A DNA stretch of 64,000 nt from Rhizobium sp. (GCA_019739215.1 JAHHDR010000024.1:124001-188000); one strand, 5' to 3'. Positions 16,200 to 25,705 are shown, numbered from the stretch's first letter. Notes: generated from the letters alone by a model not told the origin. Numbers and translations are program-made.

Positions 16200-18089
16200 T
16201 CAGGCTCGTGGCATGCCCTCGGGCCTGAGATGGCGCTTTTGCGCCGCGATTCGGAAGATGGCGTTGGGCGCGCCGTAGCCGCGATAGCCGCGGCGCTCGA
16301 CGATCTCGAAGAAGAAGCCTTCGCCGTAGACCGGGCTGTAGAGCTGGAAATATTCGCCGAACTCGTCGCGATCATAGAGAAGGTTGGCTTCGCGCAGCCG
16401 GTCGGCGAAATCACCGTCGAGGCCGAAGCGGGCTTCGATGTCGTCGTAATAGTTGTGGCTGATCCTCAGCGGCGCGAAGCCGTTGCGGACAAGCGCTGCC
16501 GCGGTCCGAAAGATGTCCGGCGTTTCGAAGGCAAGGTGCTGGATCGCCGCGCCGAAATTCTCGGCGATGAAATGTCCGGCCAGCGTTCGCCTGTTCTCCG
16601 CACCGTTCAGCGTGATCCGCAGCGCCCCGTCGCCACTCGCCACGACCTGGCTGCGAACGAGGCCGGCGGGATCGATGACGTCGAAGACCGGCGTCTTTTC
16701 CACCGCGATCAACGCGGTGTAGAACAGCACCGCGGTGGGCAATTCGTTATATTCCACGGTCTGGGCGATGTGGTCGATCCGCGTCAGGCCGGCGGGGACA
16801 TTGGCTTCCGCGTCGTCCACGGGGATGAACTCGTCCTGCCAGATGCCGGCGAGCGGAGCGCTCTCGTCAAGGAAATAGAGCACGCCGCCACCCGGCCCGA
16901 ACACCGCCGGCATCGCCGCCTCGCCCCGCCCGGGCGACTGGACGAAGGCTTCCGCGCCGAGCCCGGTGGCCCGGGCCACCGCATCCTGCGCATTGCCGAC
17001 CTTGAGACCGACGGCATAGGCGGTCGCCCCATGAATATTGAAGGTCGCGCCGGCAAGGCCGGCGGACTCGGTATTGATGACGATGCGGATATCGCCCTGC
17101 TGGTAGAGATCGACGGATTTCGAGCGGTGCCTTGCCACCCTGCGAAACCCCATGGCCCGCAGCAGCGTGACGATTGCGGCCGCCGACTCGTCATCGGCGG
17201 CGAACTCGATGAAGGCGACACCCTCCGCGACGGCGCGGTCGGGCATGTCGGCCAGGTCGAGCCGCGCGTCCGGTTCGCGGCGCCGAACCTGGTCGCCGAG
17301 ATAGACCAGCGCGCGGTGGCCGTCCTGCGCGATCTGCCGTGGCGAACCGGCGCGGAACTGGTCGTTGAAGATCTCCAGCGAGAAATAGCCGTCATAGCCG
17401 GTGGCGGCGACGGCACGGGTGAAGTCGGTGACCGCGAGGTCACCCTCCCCCGGCATGTTGCGATAGTGCCGGCTCCAGTACAGTAGCTCCATGTCGATCA
17501 GCGGTGCGTCGGCGAGCTGGACGAAGAAGATCTTGTCGCGCGGGATCGCGCGGATCGAGCCGACATCGATCTTGCGCGCCAGGGTGTGGAAGCTGTCGAG
17601 GATCAGCCCGACATTGGGATGATCGGCGCGCCGTACCACCTCCCAGGCATCGCGATGGTCGTTGACGTATCGGCCCCAGGCCAGCGCCTCGTAGCCGACC
17701 CGGATGCCCCGGCGCGCGGCGCGCTCACCGAGTTCGCGAAAATCGGCCGCGGCGCGGTCGATTCCGCCCAGCGCGACCGGAGAGACATTCGAGCAGATCA
17801 GCACCAGATCGGTTCCGAGCTCCTGCATGACATCGAACTTCCGCTCGGCGCGATCGAAGGCCCGGATGCGCTACGCCTCGGGCATGCCCTCAAAATCGCG
17901 GAAGGGCTGGAACAGCGTAATCTCCAGTCCCTGGTCGCGCACCATGCGGCCGACCTCGCGCGGGCTGCGGTCATAGACGAGCAGGTCGTTTTCGAAGATC
18001 TCGACGCCATCGAAGCCCGCAGCCGCGATCGCCGCCAGCTTCTGGTCGAGGTCTCCACTGATCGAAACTGTGGCAATCGAGGTCTTCAT
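16200..18089 (-). pseudogene. quiC: 3-dehydroshikimate dehydratase (DSD/HPPD-like fusion), interrupted by an in-frame TAG
   Basis: Would convert 3-dehydroshikimate to protocatechuate. Start ATG 18089 follows AGGGAGG. The 629-codon frame continues without shift from 18089 to 16200 except for TAG at 17873-17871 (codon 73, just after FEGMPEA). Downstream sequence is plainly the same protein: a TIM-barrel domain (LVLICSNVSP, VGYEALAWG, LILDSFHTL, LEIFNDQF) to about residue 275, then two VOC modules resembling 4-hydroxyphenylpyruvate dioxygenase (IDHIAQTV, IQHLAFET, FFFEIVERRGYRGYG). Length matches the fused bacterial enzymes (about 630). Translation could restart at the ATG at 17828, but this would lose the first barrel strands. 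Confidence 0.88.
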
Positions 18090-18113
18090 GGGAGCCTCCC
18101 TGGAAATGGACGG

Positions 18114-18975
18114 TCAGGCGGCGCGCAAAGAGGCGCGGAACCGGGCCAGCATGCGTTCAGTGTCGGGCTCGAGGCCGGTGAACAGGCGGAACGCCCCGGC
18201 AGCCTGGAAGACGGCCATGCCGCCGCCGTCGAGCACGCGGCAGCCGCGGGAACGCGCGAGCGCCAGCAGCGCGGTTTCGATGGGGAAATAGACGATGTCG
18301 GCGACCCAGTGATGGCCTTTCAGCAGACCCCCGTCGAGCGGCAGGCCGGGATGGGCGTCCATGCCGACAGGCGTGGCATTGATCACCCCATCCGCCACGG
18401 CCATCGCGGCGGCGACATCGGTGACCGCTGCTGCGAAATCCCGTCCGGCGCGGCTGTTGAGCGCGCCAGCGAGGGCCTTTGACTGCCCGACATCGACATC
18501 GAAGAGCAGCAACCGTCCGACGCCCTGCCGAAGCGTGGCCTGGGCGACGGCCGCGCCTGCACCGCCCGCGCCGAGCTGCAGCACCGTGCCGATCGCGGCC
18601 CCCGGCAGGCCCCTGCGGAAACTTTCGAGGAAGCCCGACCAGTCGGTATTGTGGCCGACGCGGCGGCGATCCGCCAGGACCACTGTGTTGACCGCCCCGA
18701 GCTGGCGCGCGTCGTCGGACATTCCGTCGAGCAGCGGAATGACCCGCTGCTTGCAGGGATGCGTGATGTTGAGGCCGGCAAATCCGCGCGAAACGGCCTC
18801 TGATATGAGGTCCGGCAGCGCGTCGGCCGACAGTCCACGCGGGTCGAGGTTCGATCAGCTCATAGGCAAGGTCCAGCCCCTGCGCGGCCGCCTCGGCCTC
18901 GTGCAGCATCGGCGACTTCGACTGCTGGATACCAGCCCCGATCAATCCGACCCTGATTTTTCCCGGCTGTTCCAC
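18114..18975 (-). pseudogene. Quinate/shikimate dehydrogenase (QsuD/AroE-like), frameshifted
   Basis: NAD(P)-dependent dehydrogenase acting on shikimate and/or quinate. Frame 1 starts at GTG 18975 (IRVGLIGAGIQQSKSPMLHEAEA, YELI) and then goes out of register. Frame 2 carries GAVNTVV, GHNTDWSGF, the Rossmann motif LGAGGAGAAVAQA and ADIVYFPIETALL to the stop at 18114. Removing one T at 18850-18851 restores a continuous protein including an NITHPCKQ substrate loop. The IQQSKSP start and ITHPCKQ resemble catabolic QsuD-type enzymes. It sits between aroQ and quiC in one minus-strand operon. A lesion or a base-call error are both possible. Confidence 0.85.
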
Positions 18976-18984
18976 GGCGCGCCC

Positions 18985-19413
18985 TCAGGACGCCATGTCG
19001 ATCAGCGCCCGCACCGCGACGGGATACCCGCGCGCGCCGAGCCCGGCGATGACCGCGGTGGCGGCCCTCGACATCAGCGATGTCCGGTAGATGTCCTCGC
19101 GTCGATGGATGTTGGAAATATGCAGCTCGATGATCGGACGCGGAAACATCTTGAGCGCATCGAGGATCGGGATGGAGGTGAAGCTCAGCCCGGCCGGATT
19201 GATGATCAGGCCGGCGGCATTCGCGTCGATGGCTTCGTGGATCCAGTCGACGAGTTGGAACTCGGCATTGGACTGGCGGAACTCGACAGCATGGCCGCCG
19301 GCCGCGTCGCGGCACCATACCTCGATTTCGGCAAGCGTCGTCGAGCCGTAGATGTCGGGCTCGCGCTTGCCGAGGCGGTTCAGGTTCGGGCCGTTCAGGA
19401 CGTAGATCGTCAT
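18985..19413 (-). CDS. aroQ: 3-dehydroquinate dehydratase, type II
   Basis: Interconverts 3-dehydroquinate and 3-dehydroshikimate, 142 residues, the usual length of the type II (dodecameric) enzyme. Signature residues are IYVLNGPNLNRLGKREPDIYG (catalytic Tyr in PDIYG, Arg in NRLGKRE), INPAGLSFTS and ELHISNIHRRED. Here it serves catabolism, feeding quinate-derived carbon to the dehydratase quiC. Start ATG 19413 immediately follows the TRAP large permease stop at 19433, and the next gene starts 10 bases after its end. Confidence 0.93.
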   Translation of the reverse strand: MTIYVLNGPNLNRLGKREPDIYGSTTLAEIEVWCRDAAGGHAVEFRQSNAEFQLVDWIHEAIDANAAGLIINPAGLSFTSIPILDALKMFPRPIIELHISNIHRREDIYRTSLMSRAATAVIAGLGARGYPVAVRALIDMAS

Positions 19414-19432
19414 CGCATGCTCTCGGATCGGT

Positions 19433-20734
19433 TCAACTGCCATAGCCGGCAAGGCGCGGCAGCCACAGGACGATTTCGGGGAAGAAGGTGAACAGCGCCA
19501 GGCACAGCACCATCCAGCCAAGGAAGGGCGTGCTGTCGCGGATGATGTCGCGCATCGGCACACCGGATATGTTGCGCATGATGAAAAGCAGCAGGCCGTA
19601 GGGCGGCGTCACCAGGCCAAGCATGATGTTGACCACCACGACCACGCCGAAATGCACCAGATCGATGCCGAGCGCCTGCGCCGTCGGGATGAAGACCGGC
19701 ACGATGATGAGCAGGATCGCGGTGCCCTCGAGCACGCAGCCGAGAAGCAGCAGGACGGCGTTAACCAGTAGAAGGAACTGCCAGGCCGACAGGTCCCAGC
19801 CTGTCAGCATCGCCCGCAGCGCCTCAGGAATGTTCTCGATCGTCACGACATAGTTGAAAACCAGCGCGCCACCGATCATCATGCCGATCGAGGCCGAGGT
19901 CTTGGCGCTGGTCAGCACGGCGCCATATCCGTCCCGCCAGCTGAGGCTGCGGTAGATCACCGTCGAGACGATCACGGCATAGGCGGCGGCGAGCGCCGCG
20001 GCCTCCGTCGGTGTCGTCACGCCGGTATAGATGCAGCCAAGCAGGATGACAGGCATCAACAGCGTCGGAATGGCCTGCCAGGTGATCCGGGGTATCTCCC
20101 GGAGCGGGACCGGCTCCTCGACGGGGAAGTTGCGCCGCCGCGCATCCCAGCTGACCTGGGCCATCTGCATGGCCGTCATGATCAGCCCGGGCACCACGCC
20201 GGCGATGAACAGGTAGCCGATCGAGGCATCGGACACGAGGGCGTAGAGCACCATCGGGATCGATGGCGGCAGGATGGGGCCGATGACCGAGGTGACCGCC
20301 GTCAGTGCCGCCGCATAGCTCGCGGGGTAGCGGTTGTCGCGCGTCATCATGGTCTGCATCATCCGGCCGGAACCGGCTGCATCGGCGATCGCCGATCCCG
20401 ACATGCCGGCGAAGATCAGGCTCTGGGCCACGTTGATCTGTGCCAGCCCGCCGCGGAACCGACCCACCAGCACATTGCAGAACTGCAGGAGCCGGTCGGT
20501 CATCGAGCCGGAATTCATGATCTCGGCGGCAAAGATGAAGAGCGGCACGGCCAGGATGATATAGTTGGAATACATGCCGTTGAGAAACTGCTCGGCGACG
20601 GTTCCCATGTCCATGCCGGCCATCCAGAGATAGAGGATGGAGCCGCAGATCATCGAGAGGCCGATCGGCAGGCCGAGCAGCGCCAGCGCCGTGATCATCA
20701 CGATGGCGATAGAAAATGGGCTCGCGAGGTTCAT
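19433..20734 (-). CDS. TRAP transporter large permease (DctM-like)
   Basis: Inner-membrane DctM-family channel, 433 residues with about 12 hydrophobic segments. Typical motifs are AVPLFIFAAEIMNSGSMTDRLL, FAGMSGSAIADAAGSG, GPILPPSIPMVLYA and LLILLGCVLEGTAILLIIVPVFIP-like sequence. It overlaps the small permease gene by four bases (ATGA at 20734-20731). Location in an operon with quinate/shikimate genes suggests a cyclic hydroxy acid such as quinate or shikimate as cargo; the sequence alone does not prove this. Confidence 0.93.
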   Translation of the reverse strand: MNLASPFSIAIVMITALALLGLPIGLSMICGSILYLWMAGMDMGTVAEQFLNGMYSNYIILAVPLFIFAAEIMNSGSMTDRLLQFCNVLVGRFRGGLAQINVAQSLIFAGMSGSAIADAAGSGRMMQTMMTRDNRYPASYAAALTAVTSVIGPILPPSIPMVLYALVSDASIGYLFIAGVVPGLIMTAMQMAQVSWDARRRNFPVEEPVPLREIPRITWQAIPTLLMPVILLGCIYTGVTTPTEAAALAAAYAVIVSTVIYRSLSWRDGYGAVLTSAKTSASIGMMIGGALVFNYVVTIENIPEALRAMLTGWDLSAWQFLLLVNAVLLLLGCVLEGTAILLIIVPVFIPTAQALGIDLVHFGVVVVVNIMLGLVTPPYGLLLFIMRNISGVPMRDIIRDSTPFLGWMVLCLALFTFFPEIVLWLPRLAGYGS

Positions 20735-21243
20735 ACGCCGGAACTCGCCTTGGTGGGATCATAGGCTTCCGGAGCCTTGCCGAAGATCGAGGTCCAGCCG
20801 ACCCAGAGGTGGCGGACGATCATGGCGACGGCAAAGACGATGTAGATCCCATAGAGCCAGTCGAAGCGGATGCCGAGATAGGCCGTCTTTTCGACCTTCA
20901 TGAAGGTGACGTAATCGACGGTCGCCGGCATCGAGAGCGTGAAGAGAACGACGAGCGTCACGGCCGTGACCAAGGCCATCAGGCGCCGCGTCCGCTCGCG
21001 AACGGCGGCGTAGACCAGGTCGAAGCGCATTTCCTCGGAATCCCGGACCACGAAGGACGCGCCGAACAGGACGAGCCAGATCCAGAGCATGACGCTGACC
21101 TCGTGCGTCCAGCCGATCGGCAGGTTGAGCACGTAGCGCGACACGATCTGCAGCATGAAGACGAGGAACATGGCAAGCAGCAGAAGCACGCTCGCGTCCT
21201 CCGCCCGCCTTTGCAGCCACCTCAATGGTCTGGAATTGGTCAT
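20731..21243 (-). CDS. TRAP transporter small permease (DctQ-like)
   Basis: Four-helix inner-membrane subunit, 170 residues. DctQ marks are FMLQIVSRYVLNLPIGWTHE and the W-rich MLWIWLVLFGASFVVRDSEEMRFDL. ATG 21243 is preferred to an upstream TTG at 21264 because GGAG lies just before it. It connects the binding protein to the large permease. Confidence 0.9.
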   Translation of the reverse strand: MTNSRPLRWLQRRAEDASVLLLLAMFLVFMLQIVSRYVLNLPIGWTHEVSVMLWIWLVLFGASFVVRDSEEMRFDLVYAAVRERTRRLMALVTAVTLVVLFTLSMPATVDYVTFMKVEKTAYLGIRFDWLYGIYIVFAVAMIVRHLWVGWTSIFGKAPEAYDPTKASSGV

Positions 21244-21268
21244 TGGCTCCGGTCCCGACGACAAGAGG

Positions 21269-21294
21269 GGCGGCCCGCGAACAATCGGGCCGCC
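21269..21294 (-). other. Strong hairpin after the TRAP binding-protein gene
   Basis: Nine-bp perfect stem GGCGGCCCG (21269-21277) / CGGGCCGCC (21286-21294) with 8-nt loop, 10 bases after the binding-protein stop on the minus strand and before the DctQ gene. No T-tract follows. Confidence 0.6.
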
Positions 21295-21303
21295 GGGATA
21301 CGC

Positions 21304-22296
21304 TCAGAGCGCGGCGATGCGTTCGACCATGCCCGATGGCCAGTCCTTCGCGAGATCCGATTCGAGATAAGCCTTCTGCACATGGGCGCGGAATGCCTCG
21401 ACGTCGGGCGCATAGACGTCCAGCCCCTTCTCCTTGAAGCTGGCGGCAAGGGCAGCTTCCTGCTTGACGTGCTCGGCCGTGCTCCATTCGATCGCCGCGG
21501 TCGCGGCAGCCTGGACCGAAGCCTGCTGTTCGGGCGAAAGCCCGTCCCAGACCTTCTTCGACATCGTCAGCAGGTCAAAGGCGACGAGATGCGAGGTCAG
21601 CACGATCTGCTTCATCACCTCGAAGAACTTCATGTTCTGCACGTTCGGCAGCGGGTTGTCCTGGCCGTCGATGGCGCCGGTCTGGAGACCGGTATAGACT
21701 TCGGCATAGGCCATGGGCGTCGGGTTGGCGCCGAGCGCCGTGCCCAGGAACTGCCAGGCCTCGCCACCGGGCATGCGGAGCTTCACCCCGGCAAGATCCG
21801 CGGGGACATTGACCTTGTTGGTCGTGTTGAGGCCGACCTGGCGGGTGCCGTAGAAGGTCGGCCCGAGGATCTTGATGCCGAGCTGGTCCTCGGCCATCGT
21901 CTTCATCTCCGCGCCGGCGTCGCTGGCGAAGAACGCGGTCATGTGCGCGGCATCGCGGAACAGATAGCCCGACGTCAGGATCGACCATGCCGGGACCTGC
22001 TTGGACACGTCCTGCGGGGCTATGTTGCTCATTTCGAGGTTGCCGCGCTGCAAGGCGACAAGTTCGGTGCCCTGCTTGAACAGCACGCCGCCATAGAAAC
22101 CTTCGTACTTGAAGCCCGCGCCGATAGCCTCGGCGAATTTCTTCATCATTTCCGCGCGGATGTCCTGGTCCGAGAAAACCGCCGAGAAGCGGATCTGGAT
22201 CGGCTCCTGGGCGTAGGACATGCGCGCCAGGAACGGCGCAGCCAGAGCGGCCGAGCCGAAGGCGACGACGCCGCGCCGCGTGAAGTTTGCAGCCAT
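21304..22296 (-). CDS. TRAP transporter substrate-binding protein (DctP-like)
   Basis: Periplasmic solute receptor of 330 residues. ATG 22296 (MAANFTRRGVV) is chosen because GGGAGGA lies 7 bases upstream; ATGs further upstream lack this. The N-terminus is a Tat-like signal (TRRGVVAFGSAALAAPFLARMSYA). DctP marks are GTRQVGLNTTNKVNVPADLAGVKLRMPG (the anion-binding Arg region) and GLQTGAIDGQDNPLPNVQNMKFFEV. It is the first gene of the quinate/shikimate operon, divergent from the GntR pair. Confidence 0.92.
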   Translation of the reverse strand: MAANFTRRGVVAFGSAALAAPFLARMSYAQEPIQIRFSAVFSDQDIRAEMMKKFAEAIGAGFKYEGFYGGVLFKQGTELVALQRGNLEMSNIAPQDVSKQVPAWSILTSGYLFRDAAHMTAFFASDAGAEMKTMAEDQLGIKILGPTFYGTRQVGLNTTNKVNVPADLAGVKLRMPGGEAWQFLGTALGANPTPMAYAEVYTGLQTGAIDGQDNPLPNVQNMKFFEVMKQIVLTSHLVAFDLLTMSKKVWDGLSPEQQASVQAAATAAIEWSTAEHVKQEAALAASFKEKGLDVYAPDVEAFRAHVQKAYLESDLAKDWPSGMVERIAAL

Positions 22297-22365
22297 ATTC
22301 ATTCCTCCCATCGTGAAAACGGCATCCTCCGCCGTCTCTCCGAAACCGAGATTGACATCTGCCAA

Positions 22366-22379
22366 TGTTGAAATCAACA
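22366..22379. promoter_or_regulatory. Inverted repeat, candidate GntR operator
   Basis: TGTTGA-AA-TCAACA, a perfect 6-bp inverted repeat with 2-bp centre, is in the 193-bp gap between the divergent TRAP operon and the GntR pair. A second weaker symmetric patch, TGTT-TT-AACA, lies nearby at about 22408-22417. GntR/FCD sites are commonly of this size and symmetry. Confidence 0.5.
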
Positions 22380-22489
22380 CCTGATACCATCTTCATCTGA
22401 TATTTTTTGTTTTAACATATGATATGGTCCTCAGCAGGCATCTTGCACACCCTCCGCGGTTTGGTTCAAATGGTGCCGGGAGAACGTCC

Positions 22490-23176
22490 ATGAACATCGC
22501 GCCGCGGTTTTCCGACACGGTCGGGGACCAGATCTATCACCGGCTCAGAGCCGACATCATCTTCGGCCGTCTGGAGCCGGGGCGCCGATTGCGCCTCGAA
22601 CAGCTCCGCGTTGTCTATGCCGTGAGCGTCGCCACGCTCCGCGAGACCCTGCCGCGTCTTGTCGCCGAGGGGCTGATCCGGTTCGAGACGCAGAAGGGTT
22701 TCGAGGTGGCGCCGATCTCGGCGCGCGACCTCAGGGAAATCTCGGAAATGCGGATCCTGCTGGAATGCCACGCGGTCGCCGCATCCTTTGCGGCCGGCGA
22801 CCTGGAATGGGAAGCCGGCGTGGTGGCCGCCCATCACAAGCTGGCGCGGATGGAAGAAAAAATGCTGGCGGGCGAGCGGGCGGTTGCGGAATCCTGGAAG
22901 CGCTACGACCGGGAATTCCATGTCGCGCTGATCGCTGCCTGCGGCTCCAGCGAACTGCTCGGCGCGCATGACCGGATCTTCGACCGATTCCTGCGCTACC
23001 AGGTGCTGCTCGTCATGTTCCGCGGCACGGTGGCGGCCGAGGAGCATCACGAACTGCTCGATTGCGCGCTCAACCGCGACGCCGCCCGCGCCCAGGCGCT
23101 GCTCACGCGACATATCGGCGCCTGTATCGACTACACGGTCCAGCACGGCCTTCTCGCGGAAGGGGCTGACAAATGA
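22490..23176 (+). CDS. GntR-family regulator, FCD subfamily (first of a tandem pair)
   Basis: 228-residue regulator. Residues about 8-75 are the winged helix (QIYHRLRADIIFGRLEPG, VSVATLRETLPRLVAEGLIRF). Residues 90-220 are the all-helical FCD effector domain with the metal-binding histidine positions in REFHVALIAACG, EEHHELLDC and TRHIGACI. Start ATG 22490 follows GGGAGAACGTCC. It diverges from the TRAP/quinate operon and overlaps the next GntR gene by four bases. It probably controls quinate/shikimate catabolism. Confidence 0.9.
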   Translation: MNIAPRFSDTVGDQIYHRLRADIIFGRLEPGRRLRLEQLRVVYAVSVATLRETLPRLVAEGLIRFETQKGFEVAPISARDLREISEMRILLECHAVAASFAAGDLEWEAGVVAAHHKLARMEEKMLAGERAVAESWKRYDREFHVALIAACGSSELLGAHDRIFDRFLRYQVLLVMFRGTVAAEEHHELLDCALNRDAARAQALLTRHIGACIDYTVQHGLLAEGADK

Positions 23177-23859
23177 ATGACATGTCTGTGGCCAGCCGAC
23201 CCTTCGGCGAGACCGTCTACCAGAGCCTGCGCAGTGACATCATCATGGGTCGCCTGCGCCCCGGGCAGAAACTCAAGCTCGAATCCCTGCGCGATGGCTA
23301 CCAGGCCGGAACCAGCACGCTGCGCGAAGCACTCAGCCGACTTGCGGCCGACGGCCTAGTCCGGGCGGAGGGCCAGCGCGGGTTCGAAGTCGCGCCGATC
23401 TCGGTGGCCGGCCTGCGCGAGATCGCGGCCCTTCGGCTGCTGCTGGAGGAACATGCCCTGGCACGTTCCTTCGAGGCCGGCACGCTCGATTGGGAAGCGG
23501 CCGTCATCGCCGCACACCACAAGCTCGACAGCCATGAAGAGCGTCTGGAGTCCGGCGATACGTCCGATGTCAATGCCTGGCGCCGCAGCGACTGGACGTT
23601 CCACCAGGCGCTGATCTCCGCCTGCGGCTCGCGCGTGCTGATGCAGACCCACGCCGAAGTGTTCGACAAATATCTGCGCTACCAGATGATCGCGCTCGCC
23701 TTCCGGCCGTCTGCGTCGCGTCCGGAGCACCGTGCGCTGATGGAGGCGGCGTTGCGGCGCGACGTCGGGGGCGCCACAATCCTGTTGCGCCATCACATCG
23801 AGGCCGGCGTGCAGCATGCGCTGGGTCTCGGGACATTGAACGGGATCGAGGGCGGCTAG
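23173..23859 (+). CDS. GntR-family regulator, FCD subfamily (second of a tandem pair)
   Basis: 228 residues, about half identical by eye to the preceding protein over its whole length (shared RGFEVAPIS, AAHHKL and LRYQ segments), so the two arose by tandem duplication. Winged helix is QSLRSDIIMGRLRPG and STLREALSRLAADGLV; FCD histidines appear in WTFHQALISACG, RPEHRALMEAA and LRHHIEAGV. Start ATG 23173 is in an ATGA overlap with the first copy. The pair may form heterodimers or respond to two ligands (inference). Confidence 0.9.
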   Translation: MNDMSVASRPFGETVYQSLRSDIIMGRLRPGQKLKLESLRDGYQAGTSTLREALSRLAADGLVRAEGQRGFEVAPISVAGLREIAALRLLLEEHALARSFEAGTLDWEAAVIAAHHKLDSHEERLESGDTSDVNAWRRSDWTFHQALISACGSRVLMQTHAEVFDKYLRYQMIALAFRPSASRPEHRALMEAALRRDVGGATILLRHHIEAGVQHALGLGTLNGIEGG

Positions 23860-23908
23860 TTATCGCCCGTTGCGATGTCGCCACGCCTTGACCGTGCGAC
23901 AAGCCTGG

Positions 23909-24676
23909 TCAGCGTCGGACGTTGACAAGTTCGAGGCGTTCGATCTGCTTCAAGGTCTGGAGCAGATGCTCGGCGAGCTTGCCTTCCTGAAGCTTGAACC
24001 TGGAGCTTGGGGTCGGCAGGGAAATCGCGTAGAGATCGCCTTGACGGTCGAAGAACGCCGCCCCGACGGCGGAGATGCCATCGGTATGTTCGTCTCGGTC
24101 GAACGCCAGTCCTGTCTCTCTCACGCGCTCCAGTTCGTCGAGCAGGACATTGACATGCTCTCCGGAAACGTCTTCGTTGGCGAATACCGCGGAACGCTCC
24201 TTTTCACCCAGCTTGGCGAGGCATGCTTTGCCGTTCGCGGTATCGGTCAAGGGAAACGTTTCGCCAACCTGTGACACCGTTCTCAAACGGTGGGTTCCAG
24301 GAATCTGATCGATGAAAACCAGCCTCTTGCCGCGCAGCACGGCGAGGTCGACGGTCTCCCGGGTGCGCTTGGCGAGGTCGGTGAGGAACGGCCGGAGCTT
24401 TTCCGTCATGTCGATCTTGGCGGCCTCGGCCAGCGCTGCGAGTTGCGGCCCGAGGCGGATGCCCCTGTCCGGACTTGCCGCGATGACGAACTGCTCGGAC
24501 TGAAGCGCGCCGACGATACGCTGCACCGTGGATCGGGGGAGGTCGACCCGTTCGGCGATCTGTCCCAGGCTGAGGCCGTCGTTCTCGTTCTTCAGCGCCC
24601 GCAATATCGAGGCCGCACGCGCGATGACCTGAATGCCGGAACGCGCATCGCCGTCTTCCTTTGGATTGACGTCCAT
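23909..24676 (-). CDS. IclR-family transcriptional regulator
   Basis: 255 residues. ATG 24676 is chosen because GGGAGCGAACC precedes it; the upstream in-frame ATG at 24736 has no such site. The N-terminal winged helix is near residues 15-75 (AASILRALKNENDGLSLGQIAERVDLPRSTVQRIVGAL). The C-terminal effector domain has VDLAVLRGKRLVFIDQIPG and DTANGKACLA, as in IclR/PcaR proteins. It is the last gene of the minus-strand LIV/BKACE operon and most likely regulates it. Confidence 0.9.
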   Translation of the reverse strand: MDVNPKEDGDARSGIQVIARAASILRALKNENDGLSLGQIAERVDLPRSTVQRIVGALQSEQFVIAASPDRGIRLGPQLAALAEAAKIDMTEKLRPFLTDLAKRTRETVDLAVLRGKRLVFIDQIPGTHRLRTVSQVGETFPLTDTANGKACLAKLGEKERSAVFANEDVSGEHVNVLLDELERVRETGLAFDRDEHTDGISAVGAAFFDRQGDLYAISLPTPSSRFKLQEGKLAEHLLQTLKQIERLELVNVRR

Positions 24677-24739
24677 GGTTCGCTCCCGATTTCCTGGCGC
24701 CGGCATACCAGTTGCCGGCTTGTAATCCAACGACATAGC

Positions 24740-25678
24740 TCAGAAACCCACCAGGTCGCCGCCCTTGAGGCCGAGCATTCGGCGGGCCTCGGCGGGCGTT
24801 GCGATCTCGTGTCCGAGTTCCTCCAGTATCCGCCTGATCTTGGATACCTGTTCGGCGTTGGAACTGGCGAGCTTGCCGCGGCCGATGTGGAGTGAATCCT
24901 CGAGGCCGACCCGTACCGAGCCGCCAAGCATGGCGCTTTGTGTCGCGAACGGCATCTGGAAACGTCCCGCCGCCAGCACCGACCATTTGTAGTCGTCGCC
25001 GAAAAGCCGGTCGGCCGTCCGCTTCATGAACATGAGATTGTCCATCTCCGGACCGATACCACCCAGAATGCCGAAAATCATCTGCACGAAAAACGGCGGC
25101 TTCACGAGGCCGCGGTCGACGAAGTGGGCCAGGTTGTAGAGGTGGCCGACGTCATAGCATTCGTGCTCGAACTTGGTGCCGTGGCCTTCCCCGAGCAACG
25201 TCAGTATGCGCGCGATGTCTCTGAACGTGTTGCGGAAGATGAAGTCGTCGGTGCCGCGCAGATAGGGCTCTTCCCAGTCGAATTTCCAGGAGGCGTAGCG
25301 ATCGGCGAGCGGGTAGATGCCGAAGTTCATGGAGCCCATGTTGAGCGAGCACATCTCTGGCCTGGCGGCGAGCGGAGCGGCAAGGCGGTCTTCGACGGTC
25401 ATGTTCAGCCCCCCGCCCGTCGTTACGTTCACCACCGCGTCGGTGGACTGCTTGATCCTGGGCAGGAACTGCATGAAGACGGCGGGGTCCGGTGTCGGCT
25501 TGCCCGTCTCGGGATCGCGCGCATGCAGGTGCAGTATCGATGCCCCAGCCTCGGCCGCTTCGATCGACTGCTGCGCGATGTCCTCCGGCGTATAGGGGAG
25601 CGCGTCGGACATGGTGGGTGTGTGGATGCCCCCGGTCACCGCGCAGGTGATGATGACTTTCTTCGACAGGTCGGCCAT
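24740..25678 (-). CDS. Beta-keto acid cleavage enzyme (BKACE, DUF849)
   Basis: Zinc enzyme of 312 residues that condenses a beta-keto acid with acetyl-CoA to give acetoacetate plus a new CoA ester. Family marks are the metal-binding HLHARDPETGKP near residue 50, VNVTTGGG, CSLNMGSMNFG and the C-terminal SVRVGLEDSLHIGRGKLASSNAEQV. It is the last enzyme gene in a minus-strand operon with a LIV transporter and a 3-hydroxyacyl-CoA-dehydrogenase-type enzyme. That pairing mirrors carnitine catabolism, where dehydrogenation to a beta-keto acid is followed by BKACE cleavage. The substrate here is unknown. Confidence 0.92.
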   Translation of the reverse strand: MADLSKKVIITCAVTGGIHTPTMSDALPYTPEDIAQQSIEAAEAGASILHLHARDPETGKPTPDPAVFMQFLPRIKQSTDAVVNVTTGGGLNMTVEDRLAAPLAARPEMCSLNMGSMNFGIYPLADRYASWKFDWEEPYLRGTDDFIFRNTFRDIARILTLLGEGHGTKFEHECYDVGHLYNLAHFVDRGLVKPPFFVQMIFGILGGIGPEMDNLMFMKRTADRLFGDDYKWSVLAAGRFQMPFATQSAMLGGSVRVGLEDSLHIGRGKLASSNAEQVSKIRRILEELGHEIATPAEARRMLGLKGGDLVGF

Positions 25679-25705
25679 TGCTTGGTCCTCTTATGAGTTC
25701 GATCT

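Noticed and set aside
16230..17486. A 418-codon plus-strand frame opposite quiC.
   Set aside because: Antisense shadow; the minus strand has conserved dehydratase and VOC motifs throughout.
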